Source: Merluccius polli
Taxonomy: Eukaryota; Chordata; Actinopteri; Gadiformes; Merlucciidae
DNA: 64,000 nucleotides
Reading direction: 5' to 3'
Assembly (NCBI GenBank): GCA_030340625.1
Contig: JAOPHQ010002874.1
Coordinates: 131,484-195,483, forward strand
A program made the position numbers and the translations under genes. The notes beneath the pieces were generated by a model. That model saw only the letters and a program-made list of their open reading frames with translations. It ran no database searches and had not been told where the DNA came from. This document shows, one piece after another, positions 10,260 through 22,142 of this stretch (its first letter is position 1; every line of letters starts with the position of its first letter).

Positions 10260-10556
10260 AAAAAAATAAAAATAAAAGTATACTAAATTAATTAAATTCA
10301 GCAATCAAAAATATCACTCAACATTTGCTGGTACATTTGGCTAGTAAGCCTACTGACTGATAAAAATGTAAGCCACAAAATAAAATTACAGAAAACATGA
10401 AATACTGAACTAAAGAACATTAAACTTAAACTTATAATGTAATGTAAATTACATTTATCTAATAAACACGTTCAGAGCTCACAATGTTATTCTGCATGTT
10501 TAAAGTATTCACCAATAATCCCCCCACCAAAAATGGTTAATTCCCCTGGGAACACT

Positions 10557-10768
10557 AGCCTGGCTCCGCCCGCCTACGTACTTCCGCTCAATTTTCATTT
10601 CACTTCAGTACTAAGGTCTGGCCGTGCTGTATGTTAGAACGATTTCTTTTCCCTCAAATGTGCCTTCCAATCAGCGAACAGGAGGCGCGGCCTGAGAACA
10701 GTGACGTAGAGGTCGTGCGCGAATTTCAGTTATTGAGCGGAAGTACGGAGGCGGGCGGAACCAGGCTA
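10557..10768. mobile_element. Short MITE with ~40-bp inverted ends
   Basis: Left end TAGCCTGGCTCCGCCCGCC... is mirrored by right end ...GGCGGGCGGAACCAGGCTA. The pairing continues inward through CTTCCGCTCAA/TTGAGCGGAAG, about 40 bp with mismatches. The total is 212 bp, too short to code. The flanks suggest a TA target duplication, but this is only two bases, so the superfamily is unassigned. Confidence 0.75.
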
Positions 10769-11010
10769 ATGCTAATGCTCACTGCATCTGCCGTTTGTAT
10801 ACTGCGCGCAACGTGGTTTCTGGCGCATGAAATACGTCACGACCAAACGTTAGCGATTGGTTAAGGCAGATCCAGAGTGGCACTGGGCAGAGCCAATAGG
10901 TTTTAAACTTCAACAGCACCCGCCTTCAAGTGAGAAATCGTTTGTCTCTACAGCACTGCTAGACCTTTAGTATGAATGAAATGAGTACGAAGGTCTAGTT
11001 AGGACTAGGC

Positions 11011-11844
11011 CAGGGGTCGGCAACCCGCGGCTCTGGAGCCGCATGCGGCTCTTTAGCGCAGCCCTAGTGGCTCCCTGAAGCTTTTTCAAAAATGTTTGAA
11101 AATGGAAAAAGATGGGGGAGAGAAATATATTTTTTGTTTTAATATGGTTTCTGTAGGAAAACAAACATGACACAAACATTATTAACGTTTTTCAATGCTG
11201 TAAAAATGTGTAGAATAAATATTAAATTTCAACATTTCTGTCAACGAAGATTTACGTCATAGCCTGCGACACACGTTTCTATCAGTAAGGCGGGATGCCA
11301 GGCAGGTGGCTGTTGTAAACAAACCGGCGGCTGTGTGATGGGCCATGGATCCCAAAGGGAAAAAGAGAAAAATAACTGAGGAGAACAGAGGATTCAACGT
11401 TTCTTGGACCGGGCAATAGTAACACACCGCGGACCTACGACCGACGAGTGGGTTCGCGCAATAGTAACACACCGCGGACCTACGGCCGACGGGGGGGCGC
11501 ACGCGATTGTAACACTCCGGCCGACGGCGGGGGGTGGTGGTGCGCGCAATAGTAACACACCGCGGACCTACGACCGGCGGGGGGGCCCCACCGGTTGAGA
11601 ACCACTGCTACAGGATGCACTGCAGGAAAAATAAACATTTAATCATGAAGGCTCATTATGTATTTGTAGTTAACTTAGTCATTTCTATAGTAGGCTAATA
11701 TAGCTACTATAGATACATACAGCATGTGTTGCCTTCAATATAAGGCTTCTATAAGCTTTTATTTTTTTGCGGCTCCAGACATATTTGTTTTTTGTTTTTT
11801 TGGTCCAATATGGCTCTTTCAACATTTTGGGTTGCCGACCCCTG
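11011..11844 (+). mobile_element. hAT element with 8-bp TSD, transposase N-terminus and minisatellite
   Basis: Ends are CAGGGGTCGGCAACCC and ...GGGTTGCCGACCCCTG, flanked by exact 8-bp repeats GACTAGGC at 11,003-11,010 and 11,845-11,852. At 11,345 the plus strand reads MDPKGKKRKITEENRGF, which resembles the N-terminus of a Charlie-type hAT transposase, but the frame is lost after ~20 codons. The GC-rich minisatellite 11,411-11,586 follows. The sequence GGTTGAGAACCACTG at ~11,592 looks like the 3' terminus of a different hAT, so the minisatellite may have come in with a second nested element. Non-autonomous. Confidence 0.92.
11411..11586 (+). repeat. Minisatellite, ~45 bp unit x 4, inside a hAT element
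   Basis: The unit begins GCAATAGTAACACACCGCGG and continues ACCTACGACCGAC plus a G-run. Copies start near 11,413, 11,458, ~11,500 (diverged) and 11,546. It is the reverse-complement relative of the repeat at 7,551-7,700 in another hAT element. Confidence 0.9.
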
Positions 11845-12644
11845 GACTAGGCTATGGGAACACCCTTACAAATGCACAATGGTAGCGCTGGCCTCACTTA
11901 TGGTGAGGAATAATAAAGTAGTACCCAGTAACTTGCGATCGCGAACAGAGTTTGTATTTCATTTTAACATGTCTCATATAATGCACTGATTAATGTACCA
12001 ACAAATGAAATACAAACAAACGTAAATTAATCGAAAAATGAGCATAGAGAGGTATTGCTTGCCCGGTGTTTGTTGATAAGTAAAACAGCAGCGTGACATT
12101 GTTACAGTAATGGCACAGTATGATAAATATCCAGAAAACAACCACGCATGAACACATATGGTTTACTGGCGTTGATAAACTTAACAGCGGCACCAGCCGT
12201 ACAGAACCGAATCATGGTACCTTGTGCTGTCCAGATGCAGCCACTGGGTACATGAGAAGATAGGAACTGTTCAATATCTTAAGACATGTGAAGTTGTGAA
12301 CTATGCGTAACTGGGTCGACTACATGACATATTGTTGAAAACTCTTTAATTGTGTTTTTAGAAATGTCTTTACTTCTGGAACAGAACGCGGAAGTTCCGG
12401 GCTTGCAGATTATTTGTATTATGTTGCTGCGTCGCAGTTGACCAGTTAGTTACAGAGCAGTCATGAGATGCTTTTTGGAAGGTAGATGCGATTTTGGAAG
12501 GTAGAAACTAGGAAAATCCACTAATTAATTAATGAATCGACGATTTGTAGCGTTTGAATCGATTTTCTGACCGATGCATGTTACATATGGACTCGCATCG
12601 TAAACACTCGAAATCAATGGACTGATGCGGTCGATCTATGGACT

Positions 12645-12686
12645 AGTGGTGCAACGATGAACCTATTGGTTAGTCGTTGCACCACT
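12645..12686. repeat. Hairpin of transposon-like ends
   Basis: AGTGGTGCAACGA at 12,645-12,657 is perfectly mirrored by TCGTTGCACCACT at 12,674-12,686, with a 16-base loop. Such GGTGCAACGA termini occur in fish hAT-type repeats, so this is probably a collapsed or internally deleted element. Upstream DNA (12,520-12,640) has the palindrome-rich AATCGATT text common in the same repeats. Confidence 0.5.
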
Positions 12687-15600
12687 GCAACATTGCTGAC
12701 AACATTGCTGACAAAATACATTTGACCTTCAAAATCTGTGATACATAAAGATAACAACAATACAATTTTGTTTACACGTTACAATAGCTGTATTTTGGAA
12801 GAGAAAAACAAAGCTATGTGGAAGTCAGACTACAACAGGTGTGTTTGTATGGTGAATGCGTTCCACGTGCAGAAAACTCTCAGAAGCTTATTATCTTGCT
12901 TCTTTGCTACCTCACTTGTTAAATACGGCTCCTTCCTGTCTAAAGCGGTAGAGGCACAGAAAAACAACACAAATAAATCTGCAGCCATAATACTAATAGC
13001 ACATAGATGGAAGAAACAATCTATTGCAGCATTTTCAAACAGTTAACTGGTCTGCAGAAGACATCAAAACACTGCATTATTGCAACTCTCCGGAGAACCT
13101 TTACTGTCCCTCCTAAAATAAAAGACAAGTCTTTTTACAAACAAGCAACAGAACACCAACACCCCCGGACCTCACAGTTGTACAATGCTGCGCTGCCAAT
13201 TACATGCCAAAGAAAGTTCTACCTTGCTTATTTTGTTCTCACACCATGCGTTATGCGACATGACATAGTCGGGGGGGGGGGGGGGGGGGGGGGGGGTCAC
13301 AGCCTTGTGCTTCATCCCCTGAAGGTGGGAAGTGTTTGTAGACAGGCGGGTGGTTTAAATTCACACAACAGGCTTTGATGCTTCTTCCTGTGGTGCAAGT
13401 GTCAGAGATCAGGCCTCTCTCAATACGACGCTACATAACCGAGAGTGGCTGCATGGGGCTTGCCTACTGAAGCGTGTGGCTCCATGAGGTGGCGGCCCCT
13501 GTGCTACCACTGGCTATAATCACTCTGCACAGAGGATTGGGGGGGAAGGGGATGGTGCGCTGGCCTGTTACTGCTAGGCCCCATGACCTCCATCGCCCCT
13601 TGATTCCCATTAACAACCAGTGGACATCGGCACCCCACACTCACACCATTACATGCATGCTGTATATCTTGCGGTACACAAACAGTACTCCAGTGCTTTC
13701 CTCCATGCACTTGTGTTCTGTCATGTGTTCACTTCTTCCCCAATAGTCCCCTCGGTAACCCCCCCCAACCTGCTTACTACACCTGTGTATCTTCTTATTT
13801 AGTGATTTAGTAACTCCCACCCCCTTCCCTTGTATGAACTATGTGGGGGAGACTGTTCAGAGCAGGGCTGAATAAATCAGCCACGCTGGTGGGTCTGTAT
13901 GCGACCTTGCCCTACACTCCCCCCCTCGCATCCCATCTCCATGGCAGCAGTAATAATGACGGCAGCGTAGGTAATATTACCGTTCAAGATGACAGCCCCA
14001 TCCATATAGATAAGAGGGAGATACAGCAGCTGTGCTCCGTTGCTGTGATCAGTGTCCATTCCCACAAATGAGCAGAGCCAAACTGTGACTTATCTGATTA
14101 TAAACACACCGTAACCCTATATGGAAGGGGTCTGAATCTGCTTGAACGATCGTTGGGCATTGTTGTGCAATTTGAAACCATGTTTGAGAATGTTAGTTTA
14201 ACCTTAATAAAGGGGAAACACCCTCCTCTGCATTTGGTGGTTCATCATTCTTTGTAAATTCCTTTTCCTATTTTTTTTCCCCATTACCTCATTCATAGCC
14301 AGGTCAAATAGTCTCCAGTTCCCTGTTGACCGCAACATGTTGCCAACAACACTTACCGATGGATGAGCAGCACTGACATAACTGATACATTAAAAAAAGC
14401 ATTATCCTAAACCCAGGATTAATATAGCAATAAACTACGGGGACAAAAATGACTAGCCGAAATCGATATAAAGAAGAATGAAAGGAGCCTGATAACACAG
14501 TGTTCAGATATGTTATGATTTGCAACATTGCAATATTTGGTGGTGCGGTCTTATGGAAGAGAAAAGAGGAAAAATACATTTCAACTGTAGGGCTTTATCC
14601 CTTCAGCAACTCACTGCCCTGCTACACATCAACAAAAGCTGTGTGTAGATGGTGATTTTCCAGTTCAAACACATGAGGAAAAGGGGGGAAGTCTTAGAAT
14701 TAGACTCAATTCTTCAGCCGTTTAACATGCTGGGCATGCCGCAGCAGACACATAGAGATGAGAGAGAGGCTCAAAAGGTTTACTTTGGGTTGCAGAATGA
14801 AAAGAGCTGCACTGGGTGAATGTATATTAATATAAAAGAGGATTGCTCTACAATGATTAGTCAAACGATGCTTCAGTGGGTTTAAGATTATTATTTTTTT
14901 TAAATCAATTTAGCATGGCTATAAATAAAGCAGCAAGACAGACAATAAGTCATGCAAACTTCATTAGGCTTTCCTATTGTGAGTGTGATTCTGAAGTAGT
15001 TACTGCATTTAACCTCAATACTGATTATGTGTATAGCTTATTAAATGTAAAAGTTCCCTGTGGTTGCAGGAATTAATTCCAAGCAGGGAGGAAAAAATGT
15101 AGTGTATTTAGATATGCCGTGCTTCTTTAATTGCTTGATAAAGAGATCTACTACAACATAGCCTAAAACATGGATTACTGTCTGTCTGGATAATGTTTAC
15201 TCCGTAAAAGGAAACACTGCTAAGGATTATTGGTTTTTCAGCTAAATTAAAGGCTTGAACTGTCCTTTACTGGTTCGTGCCGGAGACCTCAATCTAAATG
15301 TGGTCAAATGATGATTTCCTATAGCTGAATTCGTCTCTCAATTGATTGTCTTCTCAAAAAGCCGGAGTGTTCATCTTCCTATTTGAGCAAGGCTTGTGGA
15401 TCAATCTAAAACAAATGAGCAACATCATCTGAATCAACCAACCACCTAATCCAAATATATAACAATGAATGAGCAAATAACTTTGATAGGGTAAAGTTAT
15501 GCTATCAATCAATTCTACTCAGGTTAACAGAGATTGTAATACCAAACAAAACATTGAATTCTATTCCATTACCAACAAGATACTTTGGCAACTTGCTGTA

Positions 15601-15874
15601 AAAAATGTCAGGATGGACTGAGAAACATAAGGGGGAGGCGGCACTATTTGGTTACTCTTTAGGCTCAACTAAACACTAATCACAGGAACAGCACCAACTG
15701 CATATCATGCAATGTATGTTTACAATTCAAATAGTTTGAATGAAGTGAAGTGTTTCACTCAAATGATTGTATCAGACTGGACAAATATCTAAACACAGAG
15801 AGGCACATGCACACCCCAGTTTGGGAAGTGTGGATATGACTCGGATATGAAGATACTGTGTGGGAGGCATGCCT

Positions 15875-15975
15875 CTCATCTTTGTGAACAGCCATCTGAT
15901 TCTTTGGAAGCCATCTGATTTGAGATTTGAAACCATCTGATTTGAAACAATCGGATTGACTTGAAGCCATCTCAT
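15875..15975. repeat. Short degenerate tandem repeat
   Basis: Variants of GAAGCCATCTGATTT occur about five times in succession (GGAAGCCATCTGATTTG, GAAACCATCTGATTTG, GAAACAATCGGATTG, GAAGCCATCTCATTTG), with a unit of ~16-24 bp. It directly abuts the TTAA-flanked MITE at 15,981. Confidence 0.7.
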
Positions 15976-15980
15976 TTGCT

Positions 15981-16439
15981 TTAAAAAGGCACGAGTAGGA
16001 TTTTCCAACAAAAAACAATGTATAGACATACATACAAAAATAATCCCTCTCAATCGTCGCTTATGACCCACTAGAAGTGTGTGGTGGTGGCTGTATCACA
16101 GACCCTGCCCTCTGCCTGTATTTTCTTGTTTTAATTTGTTCATTTCTGGGTGTCTACCTTTGTGCAGTCGGTGTGTAGCCCCTGGCCAACAGCACGCAGG
16201 GAGTACGGTCCCAGATCGTAAGGGATCGTACGACAATGGTGGACACAGCGCCGAAAAAATGAAAATATAGCAGGGGCAAACACCAAGCAGACAAAGCTCT
16301 TTCCAAAACGAGTCAATCTGGGGTTGGCTTTCACCCGCTGTTGAGCACGTCTGGTGACATTCTGCAGGGGAGGAGGGGCCAACTTTGAATGTTGTGTTTA
16401 TATACCGCAACCAACAAATCCTACTCAGTGTGCCTTTAA
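15981..16439. mobile_element. TTAA-flanked MITE (piggyBac-like)
   Basis: Left end TTAA-AAAGGCACGAGTAGGATT is mirrored by right end AATCCTACTCAGTGTGCCT-TTAA. TTAA lies at 15,981-15,984 and 16,436-16,439. Inverted ends directly inside TTAA are characteristic of piggyBac-type elements. No transposase is inside, so it is non-autonomous. Confidence 0.65.
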
Positions 16440-19400
16440 TGTATGAAATGCCCAAATCTTGTTGGCAGTTATATTGCAGCTTGGGTGTTTTGCTGCATCA
16501 TTTGTTCATAGTCACTCATGTGAAAAACACATGCATGTACATATCTCTCAATTAGTACTGTCAGCCTGTCTCTCTGATCAGTGGTAAGCGGATAGAAATC
16601 CATCCACACAGACATCGGTGCAGAGACAGAGAGACACACACACACACACACAGGGGTTACAGATGGCTTGTGTTAGTGGCCTTGCTCTACAGACAAGCTT
16701 GGGAGGACGACAGCATGCCAAAACAGCTCATTAAACGCTATTAGCTAGTCATTTCAGCTAAGTGAATCCCCTCTTGACTCTTTTGGTAAGCAAACAGCCC
16801 TTGGGTCACAGCCACGCAAAGAAATAAAAGACAGGCAAATGACGCTGGGGCCACTCACCCTAATGGTGCTTAAGGGACAGAGAGAGGATAATGTGCTACT
16901 GGTGGTAAGGATCACAGAGCAAGATGTGAATCTAATTATGCACAAAGAAAACCAATGTCTTTCTTGTATGCTTGTATAGACATGTCATTGATGCTTACTC
17001 CTTCTCAGGGTCAAAACTCTACTAAACAAGAATACCAAGGAAATGTGGACAGTCATGGAAGCTAATGCAATGTTTTGGGTGCAGGCTTCAGCGTTAAACA
17101 GTAGTACAGTTTAAACATACATGCGAGTAGACAACATTTGTGTAATGGTTCATTAAAAAACCTCTAATTTTGCATGTAAGATTTTGCATGGATAATGTTA
17201 ACTTTGAGGTAGACTTAAACTCTCCTAAGCAACAAATACATAAAAGGGGGTCTCAAAATAGTCTGAGAATTAAGTTGACATTTGACATTATATTATTAAT
17301 TGTTTTTAATATGAATTAGGTTGGCTCAATTATGATATTGCCTATGAGAATAACATTCAAAAGCAAAATGTAATAATATGATAATAGTTTACCTTTAAAA
17401 TCTCTGTAAAACCCCAGGGAAACTCTACAGATATTTTTGTTCACCTGGCAAAATACAATGACGCCATCATCCCCATTCGAAGAGTTGGGGCTGGTGCTTC
17501 CCTGCAGTCACCAGAATAAATCAAGCTGACTCTACCAAGACATACCATGTCCCAAATGGAGACAAACAGAAGATTAATGTGGCCCAACGTTTTGATAAAG
17601 GTCAATTTGGTAAAAGTATGCATCCCTTTGAAGCAGTTACCACCAGTGATCTGGCTCCATCTGCAGAATTAAAGTTGCTATGGATAACAGGAAATGTTGT
17701 TTACGGTGCATGACAACATTTTGAACGTATTCATTGCCTTTTTACCATATTTGTCCTGTAGCATCCCAGACCTCACAGACCTCAGGTCTCTCTTGAGAAT
17801 GAGACACCGTGTCTCAAAGAGATTACCTGTCTAAATAAAGGTTAAATAAAAAAAAGAAAAGAAACAAGATGGCTGATATCACATCTATAACAACAAATAC
17901 AACAGGCTATATAACCGGCTGTCCTGCCAGACCTGCTGATTTTGACTGATTTTGTAGATAGAGGCATCATTCAAAAGCCAAAAGAACCTCAACTCAACAA
18001 CCAAAATAATCTTCCGGCAAATGACTCAGAAATGTCAAACCCCTGGCACTAATACCTTTTGGAAGCCACCTGGGTCTGAAAATGTAGGCAAATGAACATC
18101 CAATTATAATATAAGGTAGTGTAACATCACCATTGTAATGTTTCTGGTGTCTATTCTGCATCTAAAAATAAGATTTAAGAAGATCTTAGATTTTGTCAGA
18201 AAAAGCATGCAGTCATTTTTTCTCTGGACATTTCGTTGTTTTCTGAATGAAAACATTCAATAAGATGCATTGATATGTCACAGCCAGATGGACTCATGCA
18301 CAGTGTTACAAGCATTGGCAATGCTAGTATTAATGAGATTAGCCTCTGCTGGTTCAAAATTAGATGATTAGAATGTTTATTTTTTTTAATAGTACACATT
18401 ACAACACAAAAAACAAGCTAAATTATCTGGTTGAATGAGGGCATGGACAGGACACAGACATTAGGTAGTTCAACATTAATTCTGCCAGTATGATGGCTGC
18501 ACTGAAACCATATTATTTTTCTATATTCCACTTTTTATTCCTGACAATCCTGATGTTTCCTTGAAATTAGGAGTAATATTTGATCTGGACAGAAACTTGT
18601 CTTTCACTAAATGCAATGGAAGCAAGTAGGATTGCTGTTTGAAGCCCAACCTATGGTGTAGAAAAGACTCGAGAGGCTAGACAAGGCTCAACAGTATTAT
18701 AATATTATATATTAATGCTATTGTTATTACGCATGTTGTAGAAATAACCAACTATTATATGGAACAAAAGCCAACATATTTTTCACATGGGAGTTATCAA
18801 TTTAAAATGTGTACATTAAATGAAAAAGTTTAAATATATGCATGTATCTGGACGCATTTGTGTCTTCTCTGAATTAATTAATAAAAGGCGCTGCTTGTTA
18901 ATCCAGACAAGCACTTGCCATGAAAAGACCAATTATGCCTGCACAGGTCAGAAGGTCAGAGAGGTACACATCACCACATGCATGAGAACATGATAACATT
19001 GCCCAGCATGCTTAGTCTAATCAGGTCCAGGTAAGTCCAAGGGCTATAGTTAAAGCTAATGTGAAATGGTATTCAGGGTGCATCTTACTTCCATAATATG
19101 ACATACTGGCAAGTAAAACTTAATATTAGCGTGGGACAAAAGGTAGGAGGAATGTGATTGGATCATTGGGATTTGATGAGGTCATGCACATGTGACAAAG
19201 CATGCTAGCTGTGTTAACATAACCAAGGGGGAGCTGAAATATATGATATGATTGGTTAAATATTAACCATGTATGTTGAAAAAATGTGGGTGTAAATTGT
19301 CAAACAAAAATGTTTTGTTTAGTTTTACATTTTTACATTTCTGCCACAATTCTCAATTCTTCTCAACTTCTCAAAAGAAGTAGAAATTAAGAACTAACAT

Positions 19401-20749
19401 TTCTCTCACTGGCACAATATTGGTTGTGGCATCTCTGAGATTTTTTTTCCCAATATCATTTGTCAGGAATCAAATTTAATGGATACTACAATGTTTTGAC
19501 AATCATGACGATGAAGGCTCATCTGGTTTTGAAAGATATCTGCAGTGACACTGCCTCCTGCACGAACAGGGTTTTAATTAAACTTCCAAACACAAGAGTT
19601 AAGGATAAAGTCTTCACAACTTCGTGCCCTGTCAGCCTGCCATGGATGTGAAGTGCTCGCTGGGGTTATTTACACCAAAGGGGGCAGAGTTAATCTGCCT
19701 TGATGCTCTTGGATCTCTAATCAAATAGAAAGAGATTGTAAATATCGCAGAATAATCCACCCAACTCCTGTAGCTTCCGGACTTCAGCCATGAAAATATA
19801 AATAGAGTTCAGGTTTGACAAAATGGGGATGAAAATGTCCTGTGGAAACCTTGCATTTAATGATTGCCATTTATGCTTTTAACACTGACGAGACTAAGTG
19901 AAACTAAATTGGCATGCAGCCAATGACAAAGAAATGGACTAGGAACAATAACTTAGAAAATAAAGCAGTTATAAGAAAACTCTTCTAAACTTAGTAAGCC
20001 AAGTCCCCTGCACATCTGATGCATTGATAAGAAAACAGTGCCGTTGTGGTGTGGTGTGTCTTCTAAACAGCAATACATGTATACTGCAGCAGAAAAGCAA
20101 CATCAAACACAATTTGTGTGCTTTGATGTGAATTGTGTGCCTTTGTAGGTAATATAATTGGCTGATTTTTTTTTGGTCCAAAAACCAATGCAATGTCCAA
20201 TTTGAACGATTCTAAATTGATTGTTCATTTAAAAAAAAAAAAAAGAAAAAAAAGTTCAATGGGTCAGTCTTTGATTCCTTCAGTCTCTATGCATATATTT
20301 CTGGGTTTATTCACAATGTTCATACAACTGGAGGAAGCCTTTAGGCCAAAACCTCTGCTGAAAGGATTAAGTTCAAAGGCAAGCGAGAAAATTACTCACA
20401 GATTCAAAGTCTTCAACAGTGCAGTAGGCCCTCTTAAAGTGACATGACTTTAGCATCTTCCACAGGCACTGTGCTGAGCTTTGTTACAGCCTTTCCCAGT
20501 CAAAGTGGCCACAGCATGGCTCCCCTTCAGCCCCAGTGAGCACTGTAGGTCTTGGAAATGTTAGCAATTTAAAAATAACTTCATTGACCTGTTCTTGTGT
20601 GTATGGAGTTCTTCATATGCTTCACACATTTTCACACAGACCCAGAACAGCATGTTCCACGTTAGTCAGATTAGGTTAAGGCCTTTTTAACAAAATGTGA
20701 ACCTGGTCTTCTCTGAAGACAAATCTTCAAGTATGATGTTATTCACGGC
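16440..20749. other. AT-rich intergenic DNA, no gene seen
   Basis: A (CA)n run lies at ~16,633-16,651. At 17,755-17,850 there is a LINE-type 3' tail (ATCCCAGACCTC... CTAAATAAAGGTTAAATAAA) of the kind found on fish L2/Rex-like copies. A minus-strand 41-bp segment at ~16,855-16,895 has splice-site-like borders but is too short to claim. The rest shows no coding signal. Confidence 0.45.
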
Positions 20750-22142
20750 TAGTGATTTTTACTAGTTTTTCATAGTAGTCGACTATTATTTCGTTATGTA
20801 TGAAAGACGCAGAGAGAGGAGTTCTCGGTAAGTAAGTTAAAGAATTCTACCATGACATGTCACACTATTTAGGTTCACAGTTTATTAACAGAAAAAGAAA
20901 GGGTTTCCGCTGGCAGCTAGTTATCACAAACGATAGCCTAGCACTGTATATTTATTTAGCACGATATATAACGTTACGTATATTAAACACTGCAACAATG
21001 AACAACAGCATTTTACATTTCATAATTCCTAACATCCGCATCCTCTTTTTAAGATTCTGCAATAAGAACGGGAAACTGGACTCACCAAAATGACAGCATA
21101 GCTCTGTGGTGGTACAACAATAATAAATCCAGTTTGTTGGTCAATAACACATTACTCGCTGTCATTGTCCTGCTTGCTTATAACACCCACCCTGCCTACT
21201 TTTTGGTTAGCATTGAGAAAGACAAGGACATCAACGTGGGATTATTTTATAAATGATGTTGTCCACGACTAGTTGACTGCTGCGAACAGTGTCGATTAGT
21301 AAGTAAATAAGTAAACTGTTATTAGTACAGCACCTTTTAAAACAGAGTTACAAAGGGCTGCACAGGATACAAATACAGAAAAATAGACAACATACATATA
21401 CAGATATATACAGAAAAATAAATTAAAATATATTACAGCCCCTGTACAAGGAGGGCAAGACGGTAGAGATGGGATTTGAGAAGTTTTTTAAAGATGTTTA
21501 CAGACTCAGCTGCTCTCGAGGGGGGGAGACTGTTCGAGAGGGACGGGGCCCTAACAGCAAAGCACAATCACCCTTGGATTTACAGAGGGAGTGGGGTATA
21601 AATAAATAGACCTTGGTCGGAAGATCTGAGTGGCCTAGAGGTGGAGTAAGGATGCAAAAGTTTGTAAATGTATGAAGGGGCAAGACCATGTAAGGCCTTG
21701 AATGTGACAAGCAGTGTCTTGAAATCTATTCTATACTTTACGGGGAGCCAGTGAAGGGATGCAAAGGTTGGTGTGATGTGGGATCTATGGTTGGTTTTGG
21801 TTAACAGCCTAGCTGCAGCATTTTGTACTATGTATTTATTGAGTGGCAGGCGTGGCAGGGCTGCTTGGCTGAGAAAAGCATTGCATTAAAAAAAAAAAAA
21901 AAAAGGGGTATGGATTACTAATTCAAGATCTCTGGTTGATAGCGTTGATTTGATTTTTGCAATGTTTCCGGAGTTGGAAAAAGCCGGTTTGGACAAGCTT
22001 GTTTATGTGTGGGTCAAAGTGGGTCAGATTTTGGTCAAAGATTACACCCAGGTTTCTTGAGGAGGTTTTAACATTGGAGGCCAGAGGGCCGATACAGGGT
22101 TTCACTTCAGTTATAGTAGTCGACTAGTTGATGAAACCCCTA
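20750..22142. mobile_element. hAT-like repeat split by an L2 LINE
   Basis: Left end TAGTGATTTTTACTAG...AGTAGTCGACTATTA is roughly mirrored by the right end ...TAGTAGTCGACTAGTTGATGAAACCCCTA. GTCGACTA-rich termini of this kind occur in fish hAT repeats. The middle is occupied by a minus-strand L2 fragment. No target duplication was found at the limits I chose, so the boundaries are approximate. Confidence 0.45.
21299..22099 (-). mobile_element. L2/Maui-type LINE, 5'-truncated ORF2 C-terminus and 3' tail
   Basis: On the minus strand the segment decodes, with frameshifts, to the conserved C-terminal text of L2-clade ORF2. Pieces include VKTSSRNLGVIFDQNLTHFD and HINKLVQTGFFQLR near 22,105-21,950, then FKALHGLAPSY-like text and CKSKGDCAL near 21,600-21,500. 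The 3' tail ends in a TGCTGTACTAATAACAG motif with ACTTATTTACTT-type repeats, as in L2 elements. The copy is 5'-truncated and broken. Confidence 0.8.

Larger units (their letters stand above)
11845..15980. other. Non-coding stretch with repeat debris
   Basis: I found no exon that I can defend. The parts are: hAT-like debris at ~12,500-12,690 including a terminal hairpin; a run of 26 G at 13,271-13,296; a GC-rich, repeat-poor block at ~13,800-14,110 with several GATA, E-box and CArG-like words that could be a regulatory element (speculative); and AT-rich DNA to 15,980 with no recognisable feature except the short repeat at 15,875-15,975. Confidence 0.5.

Noticed and set aside
11345..11410. Functional host gene starting MDPKGKKRKITEEN
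   Set aside because: It lies inside a hAT element with TSD, resembles a transposase N-terminus and loses its frame after about 20 codons.
16855..16895. Possible minus-strand 41-bp exon with CAG acceptor and GTGAGT donor
   Set aside because: Too short, no recognisable peptide, and no partner exons; chance borders are likely.
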